This document shows, piece by piece, positions 24,559 through 33,350 of a stretch of 42,050 bases of DNA. Position 1 is the first letter of the stretch. The number at the start of each line of letters is the position of its first letter. The notes under the pieces were generated by a model that made no database searches, was not told the origin of the DNA, and saw only the letters and a program-made list of their open reading frames with translations. The DNA comes from Desulfobacula sp. (GTDB taxonomy: Bacteria > Desulfobacterota > Desulfobacteria > Desulfobacterales > Desulfobacteraceae), in assembly GCA_013792075.1 (NCBI GenBank), contig VMSR01000209.1, forward strand, positions 1 through 42,050. The letters run 5' to 3'. Made by a program: the position numbers and the translations under genes.

Positions 24559-25251
24559 TCAGTCGCCTTCCCTGTCGCACCCTAGTGTAAATGCCAAATA
24601 CTTGATGGTTGCACCCTTAGATCGTGCCGAAGCCTCGAAGGAAGAAACAATGTCACGGGCACCAAAACCGCTGTCATCGGCCCCAGGTGTGTCCGCACCA
24701 TGGATATCATTTACGGCTGCCACCACACGCCCGCCCCATGTCTCGACAGACTCCCGGGTATAGGCATAGAGCACTTCACTGTCGGTCTTAAGATGCACCC
24801 TGCCTCCGGGAATGAGCAAGTGGGCATAGGTGTCTAAAAATGGGGCAGCAGACAACCGATTCTTGATGGTCCGTTTTTTTAAGTGGGGATCGGGAAAGGT
24901 AAGCCAGATCTCTTGTATGGAGCGGGGTGCAAAAAATTCCCTGATACGCTCAATGTGCACACGAAAAAAATGAACATTTTCAAGGCCCAGGGCCATCGCC
25001 TTCTCAGCTCCCACACAGATGCGATGGCTCTTGCTGTCTATTCCCACACAAAGCCTAAAAGGATCGGCAGCGGCAAATGCAAGGGTATGCTCCCCCTTGC
25101 CGCAGCCCAGTTCAAGAACCCGTTCCATTCCCTTGTAGCGCACCCCATGCCAGGGATATGACCCCAGGGATTCAGATTCACCCAATGGGGAGAACGTCAC
25201 GTTGGGCAGATGCTGGACCCGCTCATATTTATGAAGTTTTGTCTTTCCCAT
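24559..25251 (-). CDS. trmB: tRNA (guanine-N7-)-methyltransferase
   Basis: SAM-dependent enzyme that makes m7G46 in tRNA, 230 residues. The SAM motif is VLELGCGKGEHTLAFA. Family hallmarks IWLTFPDPHLKKRTIKNRL and the C-terminal FEASARSKGATIKYLAF are clear. The start is five bases after the stop of the HNH gene and has no good ribosome site, suggesting coupled translation. A short hairpin (GGGCA/TGCCC) lies over the end of the upstream gene. Confidence 0.95.
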   Translation of the reverse strand: MGKTKLHKYERVQHLPNVTFSPLGESESLGSYPWHGVRYKGMERVLELGCGKGEHTLAFAAADPFRLCVGIDSKSHRICVGAEKAMALGLENVHFFRVHIERIREFFAPRSIQEIWLTFPDPHLKKRTIKNRLSAAPFLDTYAHLLIPGGRVHLKTDSEVLYAYTRESVETWGGRVVAAVNDIHGADTPGADDSGFGARDIVSSFEASARSKGATIKYLAFTLGCDREGD

Positions 25252-25256
25252 ATTTT

Positions 25257-25634
25257 TTATTCGGGCAGTTTGCCCTTTAATAAATCCCCCAGGCCTGCAA
25301 AGGGATTGGCCTTAAAATCGTCGTCCGATGACCTGTCGGACGGTCCTTGGGCATAGGCGTCGGCCACCTGGTCACGGGAGTGTTCATTGTCGTGGCAGTA
25401 AATGCACAACAACTCCCAATTGCTGCCGTCCGGAGGATTGTTGTCGTGGTTGTGGTCCTTATGATGAACGGTTAACTCCCGCAGACGTTTGCCGTCAAAC
25501 TCCCGTGCACAATGGCCGCAGATCCAGGGAAAAAGCTTGAGGGCTCGCTCCCGATAGGTTTTTTCCCGCTCCCGCTGGCTGCTGTGGACCTCTGAAACAA
25601 TTTGTTTGATGGTATTGTCATCTTTTAAAGACAT
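25257..25634 (-). CDS. yajD: YajD-like HNH endonuclease-family protein
   Basis: Encodes 125 residues with an HNH domain: the zinc-binding CGHC pair, catalytic VHHKDHNHDNNPPDGSNWELLCIYCHDNEHS and an acidic C-terminal tail. Size and sequence pattern agree with E. coli YajD, whose substrate is not known. GGGGGA precedes the ATG. It is co-directional with trmB, five bases away, and follows the sensor kinase gene by about 30 bases. Confidence 0.88.
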   Translation of the reverse strand: MSLKDDNTIKQIVSEVHSSQREREKTYRERALKLFPWICGHCAREFDGKRLRELTVHHKDHNHDNNPPDGSNWELLCIYCHDNEHSRDQVADAYAQGPSDRSSDDDFKANPFAGLGDLLKGKLPE

Positions 25635-25665
25635 GCACGCTTTCCCCCATTGCTATTTTATAATT

Positions 25666-28518
25666 TTAGTCGATTTTGCTCTGTTTTTGCCCGGCAAGAA
25701 CCTGGCGAACACAGTCTGACAATTCCCTGATCTCCGTGGGTTTCATAAGAAATGCCCTGATCCCCAGCCGTTCTATTTTCTCCTGATCTATGCTTGAGCT
25801 ATATCCGGTGGAAAGAATTATCGGGATATCTTTTTGGATGCGAATCATCTCCTGTGCCATCTTTTCCCCAGTCAAATGCGGCATGGTCTGATCGGTGAGA
25901 ACAAGGTCAAAGCGCCCCGGATACTTACGGAACAATGCCAAAGCGTCCATGCTGCTTGTGAGACTCGTCACCTGATACCCCAGTCTTTCAAGGCGCCTTT
26001 TGGTCATCTCGGCAATGGGTGCTTCATCATCCACCACCAAAATATGTTCTGTTCCTGTCAAAAGGGGGGTGATGATTTTATCCTGGATCAAAATCTCTTC
26101 CTCAATGACCGGCAGATACACATGAAAAACAGATCCCATACCCGATATGGTATCGACCTGGATCAACCCCTTGTGGCTTTTTACGATACCATGCACCATG
26201 GCCAGCCCCATTCCAGACCCTTTGCCGATCTCTTTTGTGGTAAAGTAGGGATCAAATATCTTATTAAGGATCTGCTTATCGATACCCTTTCCCGTGTCTT
26301 TAACTGTCAATTTCACATGGGGCCCGGGTCCCAGACCCGGAAAACCAATCATCCGGGCCGGATCAATCTCAACGCGGGTTAAGGAAACATCAAGGATACC
26401 CCCCTCTTTTTCCATGACCTGGGCTGCATTGGTGCACAGGTTTAAAACCACCTGATGAATCTGGGTCTGGTCAGCCAGTACAGATCCGCATTCCGTATCA
26501 ATCTCCTGGCGGATCTCAATTGTGGCGGGGATGGATGCCCGGAGCAGGTGAAGCGCTTCTGTCACAATCGAATGAATCTGAACCGGAAAACGGCCCACCT
26601 GGGATTTCCGACTGAAAGCAAGAATCTGCTTCACCAGGTCCCGGGCACGATTTCCGGCCTTCAGAATCTCCTCAATTTGAAGTTTTGCCGGATGCTCCCC
26701 AGGAATGTCCTGTTTTGCCAAATCGGCATACCCGATAATGACAGCAAGCAGGTTGTTGAAATCATGGGCAATTCCTCCGGCAAGGATACCGATTGCCTCC
26801 ATCTTGTAAACCTGACGAAGCTGGGACTCCAGGGTCTCCTTCTCCTTTTCCGCCATTTTCCTTTTTGTGATATCAAGGAAAATGGAAATACCAGCAAGGA
26901 CCTCACCTTTGGTATTTATAATGGGGGCGGCATTTGCCCACATAAACCGATCCTCCCTGCCGGATTGTTTGACCCAATACTCCATGCTGACAGGCTTGCC
27001 TTCCCTTATGGCGCGGGTAACGGGATATCCTCCTGGCTCAAGAAGATTTCCATCAAGGTCATATCCTTGAAATTTCCGAACATAGGTGAAAATATTAAAG
27101 GAATCGCCTATGGTTTGTTTTGATTCGCCCATGAGAAAAAGACCCACCTCATTTATATACTGCACCTTACCGGTTCTTGCTTCTGCTATCAGAATTCCCG
27201 CCTGGCTGTTATCAAGGGCTGCCTGGAGTATTGCCTGGGTTTCTTCCAGATTTGCCTGTGCTTTTATCCGGTCTTCAACCTCCCGTAAAAGCTTATTATT
27301 GGCGGACTTCAACTCATTTGTTCTAATTTCCACTTTGGATTCCAGGCCATCGACAAAGGCCTGGATACGGGCAGCCATTATATTAAAGGTTACGGCAAGC
27401 TGTCCGATCTCATCCTTGCCCTCTTCTTCAAAACAAACACCCAGGTTTCCCTTTCTGAATTCTTTGGCTGTTTTTGTCAGGCGGATTATTTTTTTTGTGA
27501 TATTGTCATTCAATAGTTTCCAGATACCCAGGGCAGCCAGGACGCCAAACAGGGCAATCCCCGCAATGAGGATAACCGTCACTTTGTGTGTATAGGCGAT
27601 TTTGCGCCGAGCCTGTTGCATCTCTTCGGCTGCCAGTTGGACCAGTGATCCGGATATGGGAGCCTCGGTTTTCTCCTGAAGGGAAATATCATTGAAAATT
27701 GATGTTATTTGCCCATCTGTTTCCAAAATTTTTTCCGAAATATCGATAATCTGATCCAGAAGCCCGGTAATTTTTTCTCGGTCCTGCACACCAAGGATTG
27801 GCGCTGTTTCTATTTGCCGGTAAAGTGTGAAGGATACATTAAAGGCAGACTGCATTAAAAACCGCCTATGAATGATCCTGTATTCCTGGATATAAGATTT
27901 CATTTCATGATACAAATTCAAAAAATGACCCTGCCCGGAAAGTTCTGTTTCCAACGCTTGCAGATGGCGCATAAGCTGGGCATATAAACCTCTTTTGGGT
28001 GCAGACAACTCTGTCTCAAGTTCAATGGATTCAATGGAGGTTTGGGCAAACCGCCTGGCCGAGGACAGATATAAATTCAGATCTATATGACTTTTCTGCA
28101 AGGCGCCGCCGACACTGGACAATTTGATTTGACGTTTCAACAATTGACTGGTCCCAATAACCTTTGCAATCTGCCGTATGGAGGGTTGAACATATTGCCG
28201 GTGGGCGGCTTCAAAGCCGATCATGGGATAATGCAGGAAAAAGGCATTGTACAAACGGCGGGATTTTTCCATGCCCCGATCCATGTCCAGCACCAACCGC
28301 TGTATTTCAGAACTGATAAGAATGGCACTTTCAGCCTTTCTTACACTTTGCAGGGACCAATAGCCCGTGGCCGCAACCATCACAATAAGACCCAGGAAAA
28401 GACTGCCACCCAAACCGAATTTGGATGAAATGCTCATCGCCTGCCAATACCGGAAAATTTTATTCCATATGTTCATAAAAATAAATTTCTTACTCCGGGG
28501 TATAGGTGAATATAACAT
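25666..28518 (-). CDS. Hybrid sensor histidine kinase (helical periplasmic sensor, HAMP, PAS, HisKA, HATPase, REC)
   Basis: Membrane sensor of 950 residues. TM1 is near 34-55 and TM2 near 312-334, enclosing a mostly helical periplasmic domain of about 250 residues. Next come HAMP (about 335-388), a coiled linker, a PAS domain (about 430-545), HisKA with GGIAHDFNNLL (the phosphorylated His), HATPase (DTGKGIDKQILNKIFDPYFTT, GSGMGLAMVHGIV) and a receiver domain from 825 with Asp876 (LTDQTMPH) and Lys in MKPTE. The receiver has no output domain, so the phosphate must pass to another protein. The chosen ATG (AGGA three bases before) overlaps the binding-protein gene by 29 bases. The architecture resembles TorS and LuxQ, which sense through a periplasmic binding protein. 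Confidence 0.93.
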   Translation of the reverse strand: MLYSPIPRSKKFIFMNIWNKIFRYWQAMSISSKFGLGGSLFLGLIVMVAATGYWSLQSVRKAESAILISSEIQRLVLDMDRGMEKSRRLYNAFFLHYPMIGFEAAHRQYVQPSIRQIAKVIGTSQLLKRQIKLSSVGGALQKSHIDLNLYLSSARRFAQTSIESIELETELSAPKRGLYAQLMRHLQALETELSGQGHFLNLYHEMKSYIQEYRIIHRRFLMQSAFNVSFTLYRQIETAPILGVQDREKITGLLDQIIDISEKILETDGQITSIFNDISLQEKTEAPISGSLVQLAAEEMQQARRKIAYTHKVTVILIAGIALFGVLAALGIWKLLNDNITKKIIRLTKTAKEFRKGNLGVCFEEEGKDEIGQLAVTFNIMAARIQAFVDGLESKVEIRTNELKSANNKLLREVEDRIKAQANLEETQAILQAALDNSQAGILIAEARTGKVQYINEVGLFLMGESKQTIGDSFNIFTYVRKFQGYDLDGNLLEPGGYPVTRAIREGKPVSMEYWVKQSGREDRFMWANAAPIINTKGEVLAGISIFLDITKRKMAEKEKETLESQLRQVYKMEAIGILAGGIAHDFNNLLAVIIGYADLAKQDIPGEHPAKLQIEEILKAGNRARDLVKQILAFSRKSQVGRFPVQIHSIVTEALHLLRASIPATIEIRQEIDTECGSVLADQTQIHQVVLNLCTNAAQVMEKEGGILDVSLTRVEIDPARMIGFPGLGPGPHVKLTVKDTGKGIDKQILNKIFDPYFTTKEIGKGSGMGLAMVHGIVKSHKGLIQVDTISGMGSVFHVYLPVIEEEILIQDKIITPLLTGTEHILVVDDEAPIAEMTKRRLERLGYQVTSLTSSMDALALFRKYPGRFDLVLTDQTMPHLTGEKMAQEMIRIQKDIPIILSTGYSSSIDQEKIERLGIRAFLMKPTEIRELSDCVRQVLAGQKQSKID

Positions 28519-29746
28519 TTTCCTGCAATGCCCTTACACCGGCATCGGGATCATCCAACCGCAGTACATTAAAGGCTGCCTGGGAACAGTCTCCAAATTC
28601 ATCACAGGTCAAATCTCCGGTTACCCCTTTATGGTCACGCGTTGCATAAAGCGCCCTTCGCAGGGCATTGCGACCGATATGAAGGCTGCCGTCCGCTTCC
28701 TGCACCGCTATTGTTTCAATGGCCCCAAACAATAGCATGGCCGCATCATAGGCGTTCAGATAATAATAATTGGCCGGCAGGGTAGTGTATTTTGCCAGAT
28801 ACTTGCGGGACAATGCGTCCACAGCCGGATTTTTGGGACTGACCGGCCCCACAAAATACATGCCCTTTCCCTTCTCCCTTACATCCTGGATAAAAGAGTC
28901 TTCAATCAATGCCCCATCACTCATCAGAACAATATTTCTCAATTCCGGATTCTCACCTGCTGCCGTGAGAATCAGATTGCCTTCGGGCTGAAACAAGGGG
29001 AAAAACAACAATTGGGCCCCGGCATTGTACACTGCTGTCAAAACAGGACCCATCACCGTTTCTCCTTTGTTGATCGACGTATCCAGAACAATTTTTCCAC
29101 CCTGTTTTTCAAAGGACTGCCGAAACCCGTCCGTGAGTCCCCGGGTATAAATATCTGTGTCATTAATCGTGGCAACCCTTCGAATCCCAAGCTTTTGAAA
29201 TGCAAATATGGCAGCCGCCTTTCCGGCATTTTCCTCGTTGTTTGCTGTTCTGAAATACCCCGGATGCCACTCAGGAGCTGCTTTCCCGCCAATGGATGTC
29301 AGAAAAGGCGCGCTATTGTTGCCGGAAATCATGACCAGCCCTGCTTCGGACATGGCATGGGATGCGGTTCTGGCCGCTCCGGAACAGGTTGTGCCAAAAA
29401 TGGCAATGGTCTGGGGATCTGCCAGTATCTTCAAAACGGCATTGGCGCCCCCTTCACTGGTACACCCGGTATCCTCTTTCTGCAAAAGAAACGAATGCCC
29501 CAATACCTGCCCGTTCTTTTGATCAATGGCAAGCTCAAACCCCCGGATCTGTTCCATACCCAGGGACGCCACCTTCCCTGACAGGGCCTGGAGAACCCCT
29601 ATTTTCAAAGGATCACCAGGCTCGACATGCACACAGCCAAGGGTGTCCGTACACTCAAAAGAGGGAGCCTGTCCCCCGCAGGAAAAAAAAACAAACCATA
29701 CAGCCAGGGGCAAGGCAGATGAAATTATGGATTTGAATCTTGGCAT
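28490..29746 (-). CDS. Periplasmic ligand-binding lipoprotein (type 1 / LIV-type)
   Basis: Encodes 418 residues. A lipoprotein signal peptide ends in FFS-Cys23, and a type 1 periplasmic binding fold (Peripla_BP_6, branched-chain amino acid or amide family) follows: KIGVLQALSGKVASLG, AIFGTTCSGAARTASHAMSEAGL and NAYDAAMLLFGAIE. No permease or ATPase gene is adjacent. Instead its 3' end overlaps the sensor kinase gene by 29 bases. It most likely delivers a ligand signal to that kinase rather than feeding a transporter. AAGGAG lies seven bases before the ATG, and a good sigma-70 promoter lies just upstream. Confidence 0.9.
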   Translation of the reverse strand: MPRFKSIISSALPLAVWFVFFSCGGQAPSFECTDTLGCVHVEPGDPLKIGVLQALSGKVASLGMEQIRGFELAIDQKNGQVLGHSFLLQKEDTGCTSEGGANAVLKILADPQTIAIFGTTCSGAARTASHAMSEAGLVMISGNNSAPFLTSIGGKAAPEWHPGYFRTANNEENAGKAAAIFAFQKLGIRRVATINDTDIYTRGLTDGFRQSFEKQGGKIVLDTSINKGETVMGPVLTAVYNAGAQLLFFPLFQPEGNLILTAAGENPELRNIVLMSDGALIEDSFIQDVREKGKGMYFVGPVSPKNPAVDALSRKYLAKYTTLPANYYYLNAYDAAMLLFGAIETIAVQEADGSLHIGRNALRRALYATRDHKGVTGDLTCDEFGDCSQAAFNVLRLDDPDAGVRALQENVIFTYTPE

Positions 29747-29784
29747 GGGCTTTCTCCTTAACCATTGTCACATTTTTTTGATAA

Positions 29785-29814
29785 ACTATAACGCGACTTG
29801 CCCAAAATAGTCAA
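29785..29814 (-). promoter_or_regulatory. Sigma-70-type promoter of the binding protein/sensor kinase operon
   Basis: On the minus strand TTGACT (29809-29814) and TATAGT (29785-29790) are separated by 18 bases. Each box matches five of six consensus positions. Transcription would begin near 29778, giving a leader of about 30 bases with a strong ribosome site before the ATG at 29746. Confidence 0.6.
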
Positions 29815-29820
29815 TACAGG

Positions 29821-29943
29821 TCAAAGATAGTGTTGGGGATAAACACGCCCCTTGCCGGCGGCAATGATAATGTGATAGCCTTTCGGGAGCAGCATGGCAT
29901 AACTGCCCCAGCTGAAGGGGTTGTTTTTATACCCCGGTGACAA
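29821..29943 (-). CDS. Candidate small protein or gene remnant
   Basis: A minus-strand frame of 40 residues from a TTG start, rich in aromatic residues and glycine (NNPFSWGSYAMLLPKGYH, ending GRVYPQHYL). It has a protein-like composition and good third-position GC for its size, but only a weak ribosome site and no ATG. The plus-strand complement is open too. It lies just upstream of the promoter of the binding-protein operon. It could be a small protein, the end of a decayed gene or chance. Confidence 0.25.
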   Translation of the reverse strand: MSPGYKNNPFSWGSYAMLLPKGYHIIIAAGKGRVYPQHYL

Positions 29944-29966
29944 ACACTCAAAAAAGGATCCTGGTC

Positions 29967-31109
29967 ATGGAAATTGATTCAAAGCTTCCCAACCTTTCCG
30001 TAAACATATTCACCCAGATGTCGCAACTGGCACAAGAGCACGCTGCCCTGAACCTGTCCCAGGGATTTCCGGATTTTGATGTAACCCCGGAGCTGACAGC
30101 CCTTGTCAAAGGATACATGGACAAAGGGTTTAACCAATATGCACCCATGCAGGGGATTTTGGCACTCCGGGAACGCATCCAAAACAAAGTTCTTAAGCTC
30201 CATGGCGCCCGCTATGATGCCCAAACGGAAATAACCATCACTTCCGGGGCCACGGAAGCGCTGTTTGCCGCGATTACGGCAGTGGTGAACCCTGGGGATG
30301 AGGTGATCGTTTTCGAACCGGCATATGATTCCTATGTTCCGGCAATATTGCTGAACAAGGGGATTCCCGTGTTTCTGGAAATGAAATACCCGGACTACCA
30401 CATTGACTGGAATGAAGTAAGAGATGCCCTGACGGATAAAACCCGGCTGATCATTTTGAATTCTCCCCATAACCCCACAGGAAAAGTTCTAGACCATAAA
30501 GACATAAAAGCCCTTGGACAGATCGTTGAAGGAAGGCCCATCATGATCCTGAGCGATGAGGTGTATGAGCATATTGTTTTTGACGGCGTGTCCCACCTGA
30601 GCATGGCCCGGTATCCGGAACTCAAAGAGCGGTCCTTTGTGGTCAGCTCCTTTGGGAAAACCTACCACACTACCGGTTGGAAAGTCGGCTATTGCCTGGC
30701 TCCGAAATCCTTGTCAATGGAATTCCAGCGAATTCATCAATACCTGACCTTTTCCGTCAACACGCCCATCCAGCTTGCCCTTGCCGATATCATGGCCCAG
30801 GAAGACCTCTATCTTGGCCTTTCCGAATTTTATCAAAAAAAACGCGATCATTTCTTAAGCCTCTTGGCCGGGTCCAGGTTCAGGCCCCTGGCCTGCCAGG
30901 GAACATTTTTTTTGATGCTGGATTATTCAAAAATAACACAAGAAAAAGACCATGTCTTTGCCAGAAGAATGACCATTGAACACGGGGTCACCGCCATCCC
31001 CCCTTCTGTTTTCTACCATGAAGGAAAGGATCATCGGGTGCTTCGATTCTGTTTTGCCAAGAAGAACGAAACCCTTGAAACGGCGGCGAAAATTTTATGC
31101 AAAATTTAG
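29967..31109 (+). CDS. PLP-dependent aminotransferase, methionine aminotransferase (YbdL)-like
   Basis: Class I/II aminotransferase of 380 residues. The N-terminal pattern ALNLSQGFPDFDVTPEL followed by NQYAPMQGILALRERI is typical of the YbdL / kynurenine aminotransferase group, which transaminates methionine and aromatic amino acids with 2-oxoacids. The PLP-binding lysine is in SSFGKTYHTTGWKVGY. NSPHNPTGKV and a C-terminal LRFCFAKK arginine complete the active site. The ATG at 29967 follows AAGGA at proper spacing. An upstream GTG at 29937 is less likely. It is transcribed alone, convergent with pstB. Confidence 0.9.
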   Translation: MEIDSKLPNLSVNIFTQMSQLAQEHAALNLSQGFPDFDVTPELTALVKGYMDKGFNQYAPMQGILALRERIQNKVLKLHGARYDAQTEITITSGATEALFAAITAVVNPGDEVIVFEPAYDSYVPAILLNKGIPVFLEMKYPDYHIDWNEVRDALTDKTRLIILNSPHNPTGKVLDHKDIKALGQIVEGRPIMILSDEVYEHIVFDGVSHLSMARYPELKERSFVVSSFGKTYHTTGWKVGYCLAPKSLSMEFQRIHQYLTFSVNTPIQLALADIMAQEDLYLGLSEFYQKKRDHFLSLLAGSRFRPLACQGTFFLMLDYSKITQEKDHVFARRMTIEHGVTAIPPSVFYHEGKDHRVLRFCFAKKNETLETAAKILCKI

Positions 31110-31197
31110 CTGCTTACCCGGCACAGGTATATCCCACGGTAAAAGGCCCATGACTATAAAATTCTTCCATATCCTTTGCCCTTTTTGCGGAATGAAG

Positions 31198-31227
31198 CCC
31201 TCCAGGAGGGACTGTTGATTCTTTTTA
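31198..31227 (+). terminator. Weak terminator after the aminotransferase gene
   Basis: CCCTC (31198-31202) pairs with GAGGG (31206-31210) around a three-base loop, followed by TGTTGATTCTTTTTA. The stem is only five pairs and the T-run begins several bases later, so termination would be modest. It lies between the converging aminotransferase and pstB genes. Confidence 0.35.
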
Positions 31228-31236
31228 TCCCAGGTT

Positions 31237-32154
31237 TTATCCGAATCGGCCGGTAATATAATCTTCCGTCAGCTGGTGCAAAGGATTGAGAAAAATCTGA
31301 TCCGTCGGCCCCACTTCAATGAGATCTCCCAGATGAAAATAGGCCGTACGCTGGGATACCCGGGATGCCTGCTGCATGGAATGGGTGACAATGGCAATCG
31401 CGTAATCCTGCTTTAATTCATCTATCAGATCCTCAATAATGGCGGTTGCGATGGGGTCCAGGGCCGAACAGGGCTCGTCCATCAGGATCACTTCCGGATT
31501 CACGGCAATGGTTCTGGCAATGCACAATCGCTGCTGCTGGCCTCCGGACAATCCGGTGCCGGGCTGGTCCAGGCGATCCTTCACCTCTTTCCACAATCCG
31601 GCCCGGCGCAGGGACTGTTCCACCAGACCATCGGTCTCATCCCGATTCTGAACAAGGCCGTGAATCTTCGGGCCATAGGCGATATTGTCATAGATGGACT
31701 TGGGAAAGGGATTGGGTTTTTGAAACACCATGCCCACCTGGGCCCTAAGGGGAACCACATCCACATCCTTGCCATAGATATTTTTATTGTCAATGGTGAT
31801 CGTTCCTGTGACCCTGCAACCGTCAATGGTATCATTCATGCGGTTCAGGCACCGAAGAAAAGTGGATTTTCCGCAACCCGAAGGCCCGATCATGGCGATT
31901 ACCTCATTGCGACCGATGTCCAGATTGATATTGTTAATGGCTTTTTTTTCACCATGGTTATAATAGACATCCACATTCCGGCAGCTCATTCGGGGGTTTT
32001 CAACCTCAAACTGTCCAATTGTAGCGCGTTCTTTTCTGGGTACCAGTTCTTTTCTCATTTTCTTTAAGGGCATTGGGGGTCCCCCATTGCCTCCCTTATC
32101 CATAACCGTTTGCATTTTTGAAACTTTCAGCAATCGCATTTTGTATTCTCTCAT
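31237..32154 (-). CDS. pstB: Phosphate ABC transporter ATPase PstB
   Basis: ATP-binding subunit of the high-affinity phosphate importer. Walker [10 protein letters not shown], signature [15 protein letters not shown], Walker [12 protein letters not shown] and the switch His in [12 protein letters not shown] are complete. The core begins near residue 50 ([20 protein letters not shown]). The 305-residue frame therefore has a 30-50 residue basic N-terminal extension. ATGs at 32154, 32139 (AGAGA upstream) and 32073 (GGGGGA upstream) are all possible starts. It is the last pst gene here and no phoU follows. The first ATG lies inside a short direct repeat. Confidence 0.95.
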   Translation of the reverse strand: MREYKMRLLKVSKMQTVMDKGGNGGPPMPLKKMRKELVPRKERATIGQFEVENPRMSCRNVDVYYNHGEKKAINNINLDIGRNEVIAMIGPSGCGKSTFLRCLNRMNDTIDGCRVTGTITIDNKNIYGKDVDVVPLRAQVGMVFQKPNPFPKSIYDNIAYGPKIHGLVQNRDETDGLVEQSLRRAGLWKEVKDRLDQPGTGLSGGQQQRLCIARTIAVNPEVILMDEPCSALDPIATAIIEDLIDELKQDYAIAIVTHSMQQASRVSQRTAYFHLGDLIEVGPTDQIFLNPLHQLTEDYITGRFG

Positions 32155-32172
32155 CTCTTTTGTATTCTCTCA
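32139..32172. repeat. Direct repeat over the pstB start region
   Basis: The 15-base sequence TTTTGTATTCTCTCA occurs at 32139-32153 and again at 32158-32172 (period 19). It spans the first pstB start codon and its upstream flank. It looks like a local slip duplication and provides two equivalent AGAGA ribosome-site candidates on the minus strand. Confidence 0.75.
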
Positions 32173-32239
32173 CCTATAGTGACAGGGCAAAGAGCACCCG
32201 GAGCAGGCAGATATTTTTCCTGCCCGGCCGGGATACTTC

Positions 32240-33307
32240 TTATAGGTCGCCCAAAGAAAGCGGTTTTAGAGTTGCAACATTTTCTTTGAACAATTTTCTT
32301 TCCGCCTCTGGCATGGGAATCAGGCCCTTGTCCGTCAAATACCCTTCTTCTCCCCAGGCTTTTTCACTGGTAAATTCGGCAAGAAATTCCTTCATACCCG
32401 GAATGGTTTGCACATGGACTTTTTTCACATAAAAATACAAGGGGCGGGAAACAGGATAGGATCCGTCGGCAATGGCTTCAAATGTGGGTGAAACCCCGTC
32501 CACAAGAGATCCCTGGATCTTATCCGTATTCTGGTCAAGGTAGGAAAACCCGAAAATACCAAGCGCTGCCGGGTTGGCAGAAAGTTTCTGGACAATCAGG
32601 TTGTCATTCTCGCCTGCCTCAATATAGGCGCCGTCTTCACGGATGGTCTGGCAAAGGGCCTGATAGGCTTTCTTATCTGTTTTAGCGAGGGCTTTAATCC
32701 AGTCAATTTCATCGGCACCGCCTTCCATGGCAAGTTCTACAAAGGCATCCCTGGTTCCGGAAGTGGGCGGGGGACCCAGCACTTCGATCTTGACATCCGG
32801 GAGCAACGCATTCACCTCTTTCCATGTTTTATAGGGGTTGGGTGTCAATTTACCCGCTTCATCTCCTGTGGGAACATTCTTGGCAAGGGCCAGAAAAAGA
32901 TCTTTCCGTGTCAATTGAAAAGACGGGCCTTTCTTAGAATTGGCAATGACAATGCCGTCATAACCGATTTTCACTTCAACAATTTCTTTTACGCCATTTG
33001 CCATTGCTTTTTCAAGTTCTGATTTTTTGATCCGTCGGGAGGAATTGGTGATATCCGGGTATTGAACACCAACGCCTGAACCAAACAATTTGTGTCCGCC
33101 ACCGGATCCTGTGGATTCGATTTTAGGGGTTTTAAAAGCGGTGATTTTCCCGAATTTTTCAGCCACAACCGTTGCAAAGGGATACACCGTTGATGATCCC
33201 ACAATGGAGATATAATCCCGTGAAGAACTGGCAAACCCGATACCTGTGCCCAGTCCGAATACCACCCCAAGGGTAAGGGCAAAAACTGCAATTAATACTT
33301 TTTTCAT
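32240..33307 (-). CDS. pstS: Phosphate-binding periplasmic protein PstS
   Basis: Phosphate receptor of the Pst importer, 355 residues. A signal peptide (MKKVLIAVFALTLGVVFG, cleavage probably after GFA near 26) precedes the mature protein. Phosphate-binding loops of the family are visible: ISIVGSSTVYPFA, STGSGGGHKLFGSG and PPPTSGTRDAFVELA. The ATG at 33307, eight bases after AGGAG, is right. The in-frame TTG at 33322 would place the ribosome site inside the gene. It lies after pstA rather than at the head of the operon. Confidence 0.95.
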   Translation of the reverse strand: MKKVLIAVFALTLGVVFGLGTGIGFASSSRDYISIVGSSTVYPFATVVAEKFGKITAFKTPKIESTGSGGGHKLFGSGVGVQYPDITNSSRRIKKSELEKAMANGVKEIVEVKIGYDGIVIANSKKGPSFQLTRKDLFLALAKNVPTGDEAGKLTPNPYKTWKEVNALLPDVKIEVLGPPPTSGTRDAFVELAMEGGADEIDWIKALAKTDKKAYQALCQTIREDGAYIEAGENDNLIVQKLSANPAALGIFGFSYLDQNTDKIQGSLVDGVSPTFEAIADGSYPVSRPLYFYVKKVHVQTIPGMKEFLAEFTSEKAWGEEGYLTDKGLIPMPEAERKLFKENVATLKPLSLGDL

Positions 33308-33350
33308 TTTTGTACTCCTCAATGTTCATGATTTTAAAGAAATAAACAAA

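Noticed and set aside
25834-27123. Plus-strand frames of 182 and 222 codons opposite the sensor kinase
   Set aside because: They are antisense to the HisKA/HATPase/REC domains and have no family signature.
29831-29966. Hairpin CCCC/GGGG with TTGTTTTTA ahead of the aminotransferase gene, considered as an attenuator
   Set aside because: The stem is only four strong pairs with mismatches, and it lies inside a possible coding frame, so the evidence is too weak.
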